A stretch of DNA of 64,000 nucleotides from NCBI RefSeq assembly GCF_003054265.1, contig NZ_QBKT01000003.1, positions 434,001 to 498,000 of the forward strand, written 5' to 3'. The position numbers and the translations under genes are program-made. Position 1 is the stretch's first letter. Each line of letters starts with the position of its first letter. A model generated the notes under the pieces. It saw only the letters and a list, made by a program, of their open reading frames with translations. It searched no databases and was not told the DNA's origin. Positions 35,132-45,285 of this stretch are shown in pieces. Origin of the DNA: Kordia periserrulae (lineage in GTDB: Bacteria; Bacteroidota; Bacteroidia; Flavobacteriales; Flavobacteriaceae).

Positions 35132-36724
35132 ATGAAAAAATTATTGCTATCTGTATTGTGTACAACGGCTGTTATTGTAACAGCATGCAATGCACAAAAA
35201 TCTGTGAACAATTCCAATATGACGGAAACATCACAGACAGCAAACAACGCAAAGAAAAATATACTTTTCATCGCGATTGACGATTTAAAACCGTTGCTTT
35301 CCAATTATGGAGAAACACAAATGATTACTCCTAATTTTGATCGCTTGGCAAAAATGGGCATGACTTTTACAAACGCGCACGTACAATATGCGGTTTGTGG
35401 TCCGTCGCGTGCCAGTGTAATGACAGGCGCAAACCCAGACAAAACCAAAGTATGGGATTTACACACAGATTTCAGAGAATCGGCTCCTAATTTGGTGTCC
35501 ATGCCAGAATATTTAATCTCACAAGGATATGAAACCACTGCCGTGGGAAAAATATATCACAAAGGCTCTTCTTCCAAAGGACATGATGGAAAAAGCTGGA
35601 GCATGCCACATCAATTGCCAAACAACTTCGATCCCGCGTATGGAGAAGCTGCGTTTTCATATTATCAAAATCCGGAAACCAAGCGTAAAATGGAGCAGCT
35701 TACGGAAGAAGCCAAAGCAAAAGGAATTACACGAAGTGGAAAAATTAGAAACTATGTATTCAAACGTTTAAAACCTGCTACCGAAAGTGCTGATGTAAGT
35801 GATACTGCCTATCAAGACGGTTTATATACACAAACTGCTTTGCAACAATTGGATGTATTAGAAAAAAGCGGAAAACCTTGGTTTTTAGGTGTTGGCTATC
35901 AAAAACCACACTTGCCATTTGTTGCACCCAAAAAATACTGGGATTTATATGATAGAGATAAAATTGAACTCGCAAAATTTCAACAAGTAGCAGAAGGAAC
36001 TCCAAAATTTGCATACCATTCTTTCGGTGAATTACGTGCATTTAGTGATATTGATAACGATTTACGCGTGGGCGATAAAGTACCCGAAGCCAAACAACGC
36101 GAACTCATTCACGGCTACATGGCATGCATTTCGTACATTGATGCACAACTAGGAAAATTACTGGACGATTTAGAACGCAGAGGAATTTTAGAAGATACCG
36201 TAATTGTACTTTGGGGCGATCACGGTTGGCATTTGGGCGATCATACCGAATGGTGTAAACATTCCAACTTTGAGCAAGCCACACGAATTCCGTTTATGTT
36301 TGCAGGTCCGAAAGTGGCAAAAAACCAGAAAAGTGATCATCCGGTGAATTTAGTCGATTTATTCCCAACAGTGTTTGAATTGGCAAACGTATCACAGCAT
36401 CCACAAACAGACGGAAAATCATTAGTTCCATTATTAGATAGCAATCCAAAAACCAATATTGATATGGACTATGCGTATCACCAATATCGTAGAGGAAAAC
36501 GTATGGGATACTCCATTAGAACAGATCGATATCGTTACACAGAGTGGCACAATGATGATTATAGAAGTTACGAAGCCTACAACGGAAATAACATTGTAGG
36601 ACGCGAATTGTATGATTACGAAGCAGATCCATTAGAAACTAAGAATTGGGTAAAAGATGCTAAATATGCAGCGATTGTAAAAGAACTCAAAGCGAAATTA
36701 AAAGCACATTTATCAAAACAATAA
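35132..36724 (+). CDS. S1 family sulfatase 2, iduronate-2-sulfatase-like
   Basis: A 530-residue sulfatase with a lipoprotein signal (VTAC, Cys19). NILFIAIDDLKPLLSNYG, CGPSRASVMTGANP (Cys89), TTAVGKIYHKG, the GYQKPHLPFVAPKKYWDLYD block and ILWGDHGWHLGDHTEWCKH-type motif resemble the iduronate-2-sulfatase-like branch, including the later EADPLETKNW. In marine Bacteroidota this branch acts on 2-O or similar sulfates of algal glycans, so the animal name should not be taken literally. It lies one base after sulfatase 1. A 58-bp gap precedes the next gene. Confidence 0.9.
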   Translation: MKKLLLSVLCTTAVIVTACNAQKSVNNSNMTETSQTANNAKKNILFIAIDDLKPLLSNYGETQMITPNFDRLAKMGMTFTNAHVQYAVCGPSRASVMTGANPDKTKVWDLHTDFRESAPNLVSMPEYLISQGYETTAVGKIYHKGSSSKGHDGKSWSMPHQLPNNFDPAYGEAAFSYYQNPETKRKMEQLTEEAKAKGITRSGKIRNYVFKRLKPATESADVSDTAYQDGLYTQTALQQLDVLEKSGKPWFLGVGYQKPHLPFVAPKKYWDLYDRDKIELAKFQQVAEGTPKFAYHSFGELRAFSDIDNDLRVGDKVPEAKQRELIHGYMACISYIDAQLGKLLDDLERRGILEDTVIVLWGDHGWHLGDHTEWCKHSNFEQATRIPFMFAGPKVAKNQKSDHPVNLVDLFPTVFELANVSQHPQTDGKSLVPLLDSNPKTNIDMDYAYHQYRRGKRMGYSIRTDRYRYTEWHNDDYRSYEAYNGNNIVGRELYDYEADPLETKNWVKDAKYAAIVKELKAKLKAHLSKQ

Positions 36725-36782
36725 ATGACTTCATTAAACAAAATTGAATTTTAATAGTCTAAAAACAAAAACACTATTAAAT

Positions 36783-38219
36783 ATGAAAAAACTATCTTTT
36801 ATCATCATCCTATTGTACGTAATTTGTGGATTTTCTCAAGAAAAACCAAACATTCTTATCATTCACACAGATGACTTAGGATACCACGATTTAAGTTTTA
36901 CAGGTTCGCAATTATACAATACTGACAACATAGATCAATTGGCAAAAGAATCCGTTTCGTTTACCAATGCCTACAGTAGCTATCCACGTTGTACGCCGTC
37001 GCGCTACGGAATGATGACTGGCATGTATCCTGTTAATGAAAACAAAGGACATTTAGGCGCAATTCCGAAAGAACGAAACTTCATCAAGCTTTTTAATAAT
37101 GCGGGTTACAACACGTCGTATGTGGGGAAGTGGCATTTAGGAAAAGGGGATAGTGCTCCAGAAAAATTCGGTTTTGCACATACGTATGCGGCTGGCGAAG
37201 CGGGCGGTATTGCGTCACGCTTTTATCCATTTAACGAAAAAAAGAATGGAAATAAAGGAAAATATCATGTGCCAAATGTAGAAGAAGACGGAAAAGAAGG
37301 CGACTATGCGTCTGATTTATTAACAGATGCTACGATTAAATTCATTCAAGAAAACCCAAAAGACAAACCATTTTTGGCAGTCTTGGCATTCTATGCTGTG
37401 CATACGCCAATTGAAGCCAAAGCAGAAGACATTGCACGAAATAAAGAACAATTGAAAGGCATTGATTTTGGCGATACTCCAGAATTTATCAAAGAAGGCG
37501 AAGGCAGAAGAAAAATGCGTCAAGACGATCCTAGATATGCAGGAATGGTAGAAAATGTAGATGAAAATGTGGGACGAATTCTTCAAACATTGAAAGACTT
37601 ACATATTGATAAGAATACCATTATTATTTTCTCGTCCGATCATGGCGGATTATCCAACGATGGGAACAAAAAAGAACGTGAATTGGCAACAACAAACATC
37701 CCGCTTAAAGCAGGAAAAGGACACTTATATGAAGGCGGGATTCGCGTACCGTTATTCGTTAGATGGACCGAACAGTTGCAACCGCGCGTAGATGAAAAAT
37801 CAATCATTTTGGGAATGGACGTATTTCCAACGCTTTTAGAACTTGCGTTAGATAAAAAAGTCGCTGAGGTTGATGGAAAAAGCTATGCAAATGTGTTGAA
37901 AGGAAATGAATCTTGGGAAAACAGAACCGTGTATTGGATTTCGCGAAAAGCACGTCCGCACAGTACAGGCGATAGCAAAGCTGCGGTAGTTCGTAAAGGC
38001 GATTACAAACTCATACAATTCTTGGGAACAGATAAAATAGAATTATACAATCTTAAAAAAGATATTTCAGAAGAAAACAATTTAGCAACCACCGAACCCG
38101 CAAAAGCAAAAGAAATGCTGGCATTGCTAAAAAATTGGAAAAAAGAATATCTCGTACCTGAACGACTCAATGTATTAAAACGCAACAAAAATAAAAAGAA
38201 TAAAAAGAAGAAACAGTAA
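36783..38219 (+). CDS. S1 family sulfatase 3 (secreted)
   Basis: A 478-residue sulfatase. ATG 36783 gives a Sec signal ending CGFSQ without lipobox; a longer reading from 36744 would bury it. Motifs: ILIIHTDDLGYHDLS, YPRCTPSRYGMMTG with Cys70 (C-T-P-S-R variant of the maturation motif), VGKWHLGKG, FSSDHGGLSNDG and a very basic tail (RNKNKKNKKKKQ). It is clearly paralogous to sulfatase 4 at 40037, with the GH29 gene between them, suggesting duplication within the PUL. Confidence 0.92.
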   Translation: MKKLSFIIILLYVICGFSQEKPNILIIHTDDLGYHDLSFTGSQLYNTDNIDQLAKESVSFTNAYSSYPRCTPSRYGMMTGMYPVNENKGHLGAIPKERNFIKLFNNAGYNTSYVGKWHLGKGDSAPEKFGFAHTYAAGEAGGIASRFYPFNEKKNGNKGKYHVPNVEEDGKEGDYASDLLTDATIKFIQENPKDKPFLAVLAFYAVHTPIEAKAEDIARNKEQLKGIDFGDTPEFIKEGEGRRKMRQDDPRYAGMVENVDENVGRILQTLKDLHIDKNTIIIFSSDHGGLSNDGNKKERELATTNIPLKAGKGHLYEGGIRVPLFVRWTEQLQPRVDEKSIILGMDVFPTLLELALDKKVAEVDGKSYANVLKGNESWENRTVYWISRKARPHSTGDSKAAVVRKGDYKLIQFLGTDKIELYNLKKDISEENNLATTEPAKAKEMLALLKNWKKEYLVPERLNVLKRNKNKKNKKKKQ

Positions 38220-38244
38220 TACATTTATATAGCCTTAAATCTCT

Positions 38245-40032
38245 ATGAAAAAATTACGCTTTGTAATAGTACTTATGCTTGTCTGTATTCACTATAACTT
38301 TGGACAAACAGGTGCTTATGAGAAAGAAACCAAAGCTGAGAAAGCAGCGCGTATGCAGTGGTATACCGATGCACGTTTTGGAATGTTTATTCATTGGGGC
38401 GCATATAGTGTTTTAGATGGCGAATACAAAGGTAAAAAACAAAAAGGAGCACTAGGCGAATGGATTATGTTCAACCTTAAAATTCCTGTAAAAGATTACA
38501 AAAAAGATGTTGTTGGGAATTTCAATCCGACTGAATTTGATGCAGATACTTGGGTAAAATATGCACACGATACAGGCATGAAATACATTGTGATGACGAC
38601 GAAGCATCACGATGGGTTTGCACTTTTTCAATCAGAAACAAGCGATTATAATATTGTTGCACAAACACCTTTTAAGCGTGACGTCATCAAAGAGTTATCA
38701 GACGCTTGCAAAAAATACGGACTCAAATTTGGAGTGTATTATTCACAAGCACAAGATTGGTATCATCCAGGTGGTTTTACACCTAAAAAACGTTGGGACA
38801 ATCAGCAAGAAGGTGACTATGACACCTATTTTAAAACGATCGTCAAAGGACATGTCACAGAATTATTCAGCAATTATGGCGAAATATCTTTAATTTGGTG
38901 GGATTCTGCTCGAAAAGTTCAAAACAAAGAACTCGCAAACGAAATAGGGCGCGAATTGGTCAAATTACAACCGAATATTATTGTAAATCCAAGATTAAGT
39001 CCAACCTCACAAAAAGACTTTCAAACCTTTGAGCAAGTCATTCCGGGAATCTTAACCGAAGATTACAACGAATTATGCCTAACTCAAAACCGATCGTGGA
39101 GTTACAAACCATCGGACACAAATTGGAAAGAACCTGCGTTTCTCTTAAAAACCTTAACACACATGGTTTCGATAGGCGGAAACTTTCTATTCAATGTGGG
39201 ACCAAAACCTGATGGAACATTTCCGCAACAAGCAATAGAAGCTTTACAATACATTGGAGATTGGATGGAAGTTCACAATGAAGCTATTTACCAAACAAAA
39301 GCGAGTCCATTTTACAAACTACCCTTTGGAGAAGCAGCATTAAAATCTGAAAATGGTCAACACAGTATTTATTTATTTGTTTATGAATGGCCGAAAGATG
39401 GAACTTTGGACGTACTTGGTATTAAAAACAACATAGCTTCTGTTAGCATTTTAGGACAAAAAAATACTATTTCAGTTACAAATACGGCTAACGGAATTAG
39501 AATTTCTGATTTGCCAAAAAAAGCACCACATGAAGCAGTTTCAGTCATCAAAATTCAAATTAGTGAGTCTTTACAGATTGATGAAGGTTATGTAAAACCA
39601 AATTTAGACAATACCATACAATTAACACCACTCAATGCATTACTCACCATAAAACCGCAATATGATTGTATTCCTTTTGTTGCATATCATAACGATGAAC
39701 CGTATTTTGCCAATTGGAAAAACTGTATTCCCACAACTAAAAAAAATACAGGAAATAAAGCACACTGGAAAATTGAAGTTGCTAAAAAAGGCAGGTATAA
39801 AGTAAATCTTCGTTATGCTACTAAAGTTGCTGGAAATATCATAACACTGAAAAATAAACAGCGATTACATGTAAAATTACCAAATACAAATGGCTTGACA
39901 AATTTTCAATCATTTGAACTGGGAGAAATAGAACTCACAAAAGGCATCAATACACTAACGCTTACAGGCGGAAAGAAAAATGAATTGTGGGATGAAATAC
40001 AAATTCAATCGTTAGAGCTCATAAAACTTTAA
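38245..40032 (+). CDS. GH29 alpha-L-fucosidase
   Basis: A 595-residue exported enzyme (signal ending YNFGQ) releasing alpha-L-fucose. The TIM barrel contains FGMFIHWGAYS (45-55), MTTKHHDGFALFQSETSDYN (~117-136), GVYYSQAQDWYHPG and SLIWWDSA with the nucleophile Asp220. FLFNVGPKPDGTFP near ~315 is also typical. A C-terminal region of ~140 residues (from ~450) ending in a beta-sandwich may bind carbohydrate. It sits between two related sulfatases, which fits a sulfated fucose side chain that must be desulfated first. Confidence 0.93.
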   Translation: MKKLRFVIVLMLVCIHYNFGQTGAYEKETKAEKAARMQWYTDARFGMFIHWGAYSVLDGEYKGKKQKGALGEWIMFNLKIPVKDYKKDVVGNFNPTEFDADTWVKYAHDTGMKYIVMTTKHHDGFALFQSETSDYNIVAQTPFKRDVIKELSDACKKYGLKFGVYYSQAQDWYHPGGFTPKKRWDNQQEGDYDTYFKTIVKGHVTELFSNYGEISLIWWDSARKVQNKELANEIGRELVKLQPNIIVNPRLSPTSQKDFQTFEQVIPGILTEDYNELCLTQNRSWSYKPSDTNWKEPAFLLKTLTHMVSIGGNFLFNVGPKPDGTFPQQAIEALQYIGDWMEVHNEAIYQTKASPFYKLPFGEAALKSENGQHSIYLFVYEWPKDGTLDVLGIKNNIASVSILGQKNTISVTNTANGIRISDLPKKAPHEAVSVIKIQISESLQIDEGYVKPNLDNTIQLTPLNALLTIKPQYDCIPFVAYHNDEPYFANWKNCIPTTKKNTGNKAHWKIEVAKKGRYKVNLRYATKVAGNIITLKNKQRLHVKLPNTNGLTNFQSFELGEIELTKGINTLTLTGGKKNELWDEIQIQSLELIKL

Positions 40033-40036
40033 ATAT

Positions 40037-41452
40037 TTGAAAGCAATCACGAACATCTCAATTCTATTTCTAGTTGTACTTTTTTTAAGCTGCAAAACAA
40101 AAGCTGTTGAAACAAAAAATACGGCAATTACTGAAAAACCCAATATTCTCATCATTCATGTAGACGATTTGGGCTATCACGATTTGAGTATGAACGGTTC
40201 TCAAATATACCAAACGCCCAACATTGACGCGTTGGGAAAAGAATCGGTTGTATTTACCCATGCGTACGCAAACTATCCACGTTGTGTGCCTTCGCGTTTT
40301 GCCATGATGACGGGAAATTATCCAATTCAAAACGGAAGCGTTCCCGATGACGGTTTTAAAATGGGAAACATTTCAGACAATAAAAACTTTATCAAAACCA
40401 TTAAAAACGCGGGCTACCAAACGGCGTATTTTGGCAAATGGCATTTAGGAGATAAAAACAGTCTGCAACAATTTGGTTTTGAGTACAGTTTTGCTTCAGG
40501 TCATGCAGGTTCGCCCATTAGCTTTCTTTATCCGTTTAACGAGAAAAAAGGCAAGGGAAAAACCAAAAAAACACCCATTCCCGATGTAGACGAAGTCAGT
40601 AAAGAAGGTGATTATCTCACCGATGTCATGACCAATCAAGTGATTGATTACATTGAAAAGGCAGACAAATCAAAACCATTTCTAGCGATGTTTTCATTGT
40701 ACGCCGTACATCAACCGTTGGAAGCCAAAAAAGAAGACATTCAGCGAAATCGTAAAGAGATACATGCTTTCGATTATGGCAATCAACCCGAATACATTCG
40801 AGAAGGAACGGGACGTACCAAAATGCGCCAAGATCATCCAACATACGCCGCAATGGTAGAAAATATGGATGAAAACATTGGAAAGCTATTAAATGCATTA
40901 AAAGACTTAAATATCGAAGATAATACCATCGTTATTTTTTCTTCCGATCACGGCGGATTGTCTAACGACGGTACCAAAAAGCGACAACTGGCAACGTCGA
41001 ACTTTCCGCTTCGGGCGGGAAAAGGTTGGTTGTATGAAGGCGGCATCAAAATACCGTTTTTCATCAAGTGGAATAAATTGCAATCCAAAACAAATTCAAA
41101 ATCAATCATTACGTTAATGGATGTTTTTCCAACGTTACTAGACATTACCACAAATACATCTCTAGAAACGGATGGTAAAAGCTTTCTTCCTGTATTACAA
41201 AACAAAGAAGTGTGGAACGACAGAACCGTATTTTGGCATTCGGAAAAAGCGCGACCTGTCAATACGGGCGATACCAAATCGTCTGCCATTCGCAAAGGAA
41301 ATTACAAACTCATTCATTGGTTTAAAGAAAACCGAGTTGAATTGTACGATATACAAAATGATCCGTATGAAACAACTGATTTGTCACAAGAAAAACCCAA
41401 CATCACAAAACAATTACTAGATGAATTACACGCATGGAAATCTACTTTTTAA
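40037..41452 (+). CDS. S1 family sulfatase 4 (lipoprotein)
   Basis: A 471-residue sulfatase closely related to sulfatase 3: ILIIHVDDLGYHDLSMNGSQ, YPRCVPSRFAMMTG with Cys83 (C-V-P-S-R variant), FGKWHLGDK and FSSDHGGLSNDGTKKRQ. The start is TTG at 40037, giving a lipoprotein signal (VVLFLSC, Cys19). It follows the fucosidase by 4 bp and overlaps the GH10 gene by 32 bp. Confidence 0.9.
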   Translation: MKAITNISILFLVVLFLSCKTKAVETKNTAITEKPNILIIHVDDLGYHDLSMNGSQIYQTPNIDALGKESVVFTHAYANYPRCVPSRFAMMTGNYPIQNGSVPDDGFKMGNISDNKNFIKTIKNAGYQTAYFGKWHLGDKNSLQQFGFEYSFASGHAGSPISFLYPFNEKKGKGKTKKTPIPDVDEVSKEGDYLTDVMTNQVIDYIEKADKSKPFLAMFSLYAVHQPLEAKKEDIQRNRKEIHAFDYGNQPEYIREGTGRTKMRQDHPTYAAMVENMDENIGKLLNALKDLNIEDNTIVIFSSDHGGLSNDGTKKRQLATSNFPLRAGKGWLYEGGIKIPFFIKWNKLQSKTNSKSIITLMDVFPTLLDITTNTSLETDGKSFLPVLQNKEVWNDRTVFWHSEKARPVNTGDTKSSAIRKGNYKLIHWFKENRVELYDIQNDPYETTDLSQEKPNITKQLLDELHAWKSTF

Positions 41453-43202
41453 AGTAAAACAGCTCATTCTACTCGTGCTATATTTTGTAGGATGTATTTC
41501 GTTTGGTTTTTCGCAACAATTGCCAAAAGGCAAGAATTTGGTAAATGATCAAAAAATACAATACCTAAAAACCAAAGGCGAATTTTCTAAAATTACAACT
41601 TCCAAAGAAAACGAAACAGTATCATTTTTGATAGAAACAATCAAAGAACCCAAATTCATTTATAACTGTGCTACCAGCATTCCGATTGAAAAGAAAAGTT
41701 ATCCTAAAGGCACAGTTTTTTTACTTTCGTACGATGCCAAAACCGTAACAGCAAGTTTGGAAACTGGCGAAGCAAAACTCCTATGGTTATTCAAGCAATT
41801 ACCATCTTACAAAGGAAACATCGCGTCTACACAAAGTATCTCTTCTGATTGGCAAACCTATTACATTCCCTTTGAAGCCAACCGTCCTATTGCGAAAGAA
41901 GATTTAGGAATTGTGATGCAATATGGTTTTCGCCCACAATCTTTTCTCCTAAAAAATATCAAATTTGAAGTATTTCCAAAAGGGACACAACTAGCACAAC
42001 TCCCAAAAACAAAAATAACCTACAAAGGCATGGAAGCGAATGCTGAATGGCGCAAATTGGCAAATCAGCGAATAGAATCGATTCGGAAAGGAAATTTTAC
42101 CGTTCAATTTACCAAAGATGGAAAACCAGTAAGTGAAAAAGTGGTAAAAATTGAATTGAAAAAACACCTATTTCCCTTTGGTGCACGCATGCATGCAGAA
42201 GATATTGTAAACAACACCGACGATTACAAAAACTTCAAAAAAGCCTTTAACAGTTTGGTGTTGGGAAATGATTTGAAAATCAAGCGTTGGAAAAATAAAG
42301 AAAAAAGAGAAACAACCTTGAAAGCATTGGAAATACTACAAAAAGAAGGATTTCCTGTAAAAGGACATGTGTTGGTTTGGCCAGGCTTCAATTATTTACC
42401 AACATCGATCAAAAATCATACAGAAAATCCAGAGAAAGTAATACAGATCATAGAAAATCATGTAAAAAGCATTCTAGAAGCAACCAACGAAAAAATTTCG
42501 CATTGGGATGTTGTCAATGAAGCCTATACCAATAGAGATTTGCAAAAAATTACGGGAAGCGAAGATATTCTATACAAGGCTTTTCAAATAGCAGCACAAA
42601 AACAACCAAAAGCACGACGTTTTACCAACGAATACGGGATTATCAGTAAAGGCGGAATTGACACGCAAAAACAACAATGGTATTACGACTTTATCAAACG
42701 AATTGACGAAAACACGAATGGTTTGGTGCAAGGCATCGGAATTCAGTCGCACATCGGAAGCGATCTCACGCCGCCAGAACGTGTATTAGAAATATTATCT
42801 TTTTATGCTACACTTGGAAAACAAATCAGTATTTCCGAATTTACGATGGACATTCAAGATGCGGAAATTAGAGAACAATACACGCGCGATTTTATGATTG
42901 CAGCGTTCAGTCACCCAAATGTGGTAGAGTTTCTATTTTGGGGAAATACAGAAGACGGACGCGGAAAGTGTGATATTTTCACAAAAGAAAACGAAATCGG
43001 AATCATGGGAAAAGCATTCTTTTCCTTAGTCCACGATGCGTGGAAAACAAAATTTAATAGTACAACGTCTAAAAATGGAACTCTTGTTGGACGTGGGTTT
43101 TATGGCGAATACGAATACTCGTTTGTAGAAGACGGAAAAGTAGTAAAAGGAACATTTGAAGTAAAACCAAGAAGCAAACGAACAATTTTGATAGAGTTGT
43201 GA
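41421..43202 (+). CDS. GH10 endo-beta-1,4-xylanase-like enzyme
   Basis: A 593-residue exported enzyme. Residues 1-31 are a long signal peptide; ~35-190 form a beta-sandwich resembling carbohydrate-binding domains; ~210-550 form the GH10 barrel. The acid/base is Glu367 in HWDVVNEAY, and the nucleophile is Glu473 in ISISEFTMD. GHVLVWPGF (WH of classical xylanases replaced by WP) and VEFLFWGNTEDG are also visible. GH10 enzymes cut beta-1,4-xylan backbones. The WP change and SEF in place of the TEL-type nucleophile block suggest a divergent subgroup. The ATG at 41421 lies within the previous gene. Confidence 0.88.
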   Translation: MNYTHGNLLFKVKQLILLVLYFVGCISFGFSQQLPKGKNLVNDQKIQYLKTKGEFSKITTSKENETVSFLIETIKEPKFIYNCATSIPIEKKSYPKGTVFLLSYDAKTVTASLETGEAKLLWLFKQLPSYKGNIASTQSISSDWQTYYIPFEANRPIAKEDLGIVMQYGFRPQSFLLKNIKFEVFPKGTQLAQLPKTKITYKGMEANAEWRKLANQRIESIRKGNFTVQFTKDGKPVSEKVVKIELKKHLFPFGARMHAEDIVNNTDDYKNFKKAFNSLVLGNDLKIKRWKNKEKRETTLKALEILQKEGFPVKGHVLVWPGFNYLPTSIKNHTENPEKVIQIIENHVKSILEATNEKISHWDVVNEAYTNRDLQKITGSEDILYKAFQIAAQKQPKARRFTNEYGIISKGGIDTQKQQWYYDFIKRIDENTNGLVQGIGIQSHIGSDLTPPERVLEILSFYATLGKQISISEFTMDIQDAEIREQYTRDFMIAAFSHPNVVEFLFWGNTEDGRGKCDIFTKENEIGIMGKAFFSLVHDAWKTKFNSTTSKNGTLVGRGFYGEYEYSFVEDGKVVKGTFEVKPRSKRTILIEL

Positions 43203-43311
43203 GTATTGAGATTTTTTCAAATCTTAAATTTATAAGCAAACTTTCTCAAAAGTTAATGACAAACTATTGGTACATTTTCAAATTATCAAATTGCGCTATT
43301 AAAAGAATGTC

Positions 43312-43340
43312 ACATCGAGCGCAGTCGAGATGTAATTACA
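43312..43340. repeat. Dispersed intergenic repeat fragment
   Basis: CACATCGAGCGCAGTCGAGATG contains the inverse of the CTCGACTGCGCTC core found near 10600. It sits in the 154-bp gap between the GH10 and sulfatase 5 genes. Confidence 0.4.
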
Positions 43341-43356
43341 ATGCCACCAAAATACA

Positions 43357-45042
43357 ATGAAACTAAAACTCAACTACATAATCATCATTCTTCTGTTTTC
43401 TTGTGGGACGAAAGTTTCAAAAGAAACAGTCAATTCCATAGAAAAAAGACAACCCAACATTCTCTGGATTGTTACCGAAGATATCAGTCCCACACTATCT
43501 TTCTATGGAGATAAAACTGCAAAAACTCCACATTTAGAGGCATTGGCAAACGAAAGTATGATTTACGACAATGCCTTCGCGGTTGTTGGCGTTTGTGGGC
43601 CAAGTCGTTCCTCAATCATCACAGGAATGTATCCTACAAGTATTGGCACCATGCACATGCGTACTGGAAAAGACATACATTCATGGGGAAAGCGCGTGTA
43701 TAACAACGAAGCCCAAAAAACAGACTTGCAAAATAATCCAGTCATAGAATATTCGGCAGTGATTCCTGAAAACGTAAAATGCTATACAGAATACTTACGT
43801 ATCAATGGTTATTTCTGCACCAACAATCAGAAAACAGACTATCAATTTGCCGCGCCTGTGACTGCTTGGGATGAAAACAATAAAAAAGCGCACTGGCGAA
43901 ATCGTTCAAAAGACACACCGTTTTTTTCCGTGTTTAATATTGGTACAACGCATGAAAGTCAACTGTGGAAAAAGGAAAATTTGCCGTTAACGGTGAATCC
44001 GAAAGACGTAAAAGTTCCTCCGTATTTACCCGATACCGAAGCAACACGAAATACCATCGCGCGTCATTACAGCAATATTGAATTGATGGACGCTGAAGTT
44101 GGCGAAATTATTCAGCAACTCAAAGACGATGGTTTGTACGACAATACAATCATCTTTTTTTACAGCGATCATGGCGGACCGTTGCCGCGACAAAAACGTG
44201 AAATCTATGATTCTGGGTTGAAAGTTCCGTTTATGATTAAAGGAATTGACGGTGAAAAAGGGCGAACCGATCGTATGATTTCGTTTGTAGATCTAGCGCC
44301 AACTATGTTAAGTTTGGCAGGAATTGAACCACCAAACTATATGGAAGGAAAAGCATTTTTGGGCGAATTTAAAACGCAACCGCGCGATTACATTATTGGA
44401 ACTTCCGATCGTTTTGACGAATTCACAGATCGAATTCGCGCTGTACGCACAAAAAGGTATTTATACTTGCGAAATGATTTTCCCGAATTGACCAAATATA
44501 AAGATGTTTCCTATCGAAAAAACATTCCGATGATGTTGCCATTTTTAGAAATGAAAGACAATTATCAACTTACGGAAACGCAACAACTGTGGTTTCAAAC
44601 CAAAACTAACGAAGAATTATACGATTGTAAAAACGATCCGCACAACGTACACAATTTGGTAAACAATCCGAAATATCAGCAGATTTTAGCTGAAATGCGA
44701 GTGAAATTAGCTAATCATGAGTTAAATCGGAAAGATTTCGGTCTCACGCCAGAATCAATCATGATTCAAGAAATGTGGCCAAATTTTCAACAACCTATCA
44801 CAGAAACAGTCGCCTTTACGTTTGAACCGGAAACGGGAAACAAAGTAGCGTTGACAACCAACACAAAAGGAGCTTCTATTGGGTATATACTTTCTGACAC
44901 GCCTATCAAAAAACCAAATCTCAACAGTGGCTGGAAGGTGTATTACAAACCATTTCGTGTACAAGAAGGGCAATATGTGTATGCAATGGCACAACGAATT
45001 GGCTACAAAGAAAGTGAAATCACAAAAGTTAATGTAAAATAG
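43357..45042 (+). CDS. S1 family sulfatase 5 (lipoprotein, heparan-sulfatase-like)
   Basis: A 561-residue sulfatase with a lipoprotein signal (LLFSC, Cys16). NILWIVTEDISPTLSFYG, VCGPSRSSIITGMYP with Cys80, TMHMRTG and FFYSDHGGPLPRQKRE are typical of the branch annotated as heparan N-sulfatase-like. The C-terminal ~75 residues (from VAFTFEPETG) form an extra small beta-domain like the chitobiase C-terminal or FN3-type modules. It is separated from GH10 by 154 bp, and 243 bp without a credible gene follow. Confidence 0.9.
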   Translation: MKLKLNYIIIILLFSCGTKVSKETVNSIEKRQPNILWIVTEDISPTLSFYGDKTAKTPHLEALANESMIYDNAFAVVGVCGPSRSSIITGMYPTSIGTMHMRTGKDIHSWGKRVYNNEAQKTDLQNNPVIEYSAVIPENVKCYTEYLRINGYFCTNNQKTDYQFAAPVTAWDENNKKAHWRNRSKDTPFFSVFNIGTTHESQLWKKENLPLTVNPKDVKVPPYLPDTEATRNTIARHYSNIELMDAEVGEIIQQLKDDGLYDNTIIFFYSDHGGPLPRQKREIYDSGLKVPFMIKGIDGEKGRTDRMISFVDLAPTMLSLAGIEPPNYMEGKAFLGEFKTQPRDYIIGTSDRFDEFTDRIRAVRTKRYLYLRNDFPELTKYKDVSYRKNIPMMLPFLEMKDNYQLTETQQLWFQTKTNEELYDCKNDPHNVHNLVNNPKYQQILAEMRVKLANHELNRKDFGLTPESIMIQEMWPNFQQPITETVAFTFEPETGNKVALTTNTKGASIGYILSDTPIKKPNLNSGWKVYYKPFRVQEGQYVYAMAQRIGYKESEITKVNVK

Positions 45043-45285
45043 ATGACTTTAGCATTTGTTTTTTGGAAAATCTATTAAGAAAAATTTCAAAAAAAAGATA
45101 CCTGCAAAAATAATTACATCGTTTTCGGAACTTTTTGAGAATTTCATAAAAAACATGCTTGAAAACCGTCAAATACTTAATTTTAGGGCGATTATACACG
45201 AATATCAAACGCTATCTGACAATAAACGAACCTATAAAAACATTTTTTTAATCAATTTTACACCATGCAAATTAACCAGCAGATT

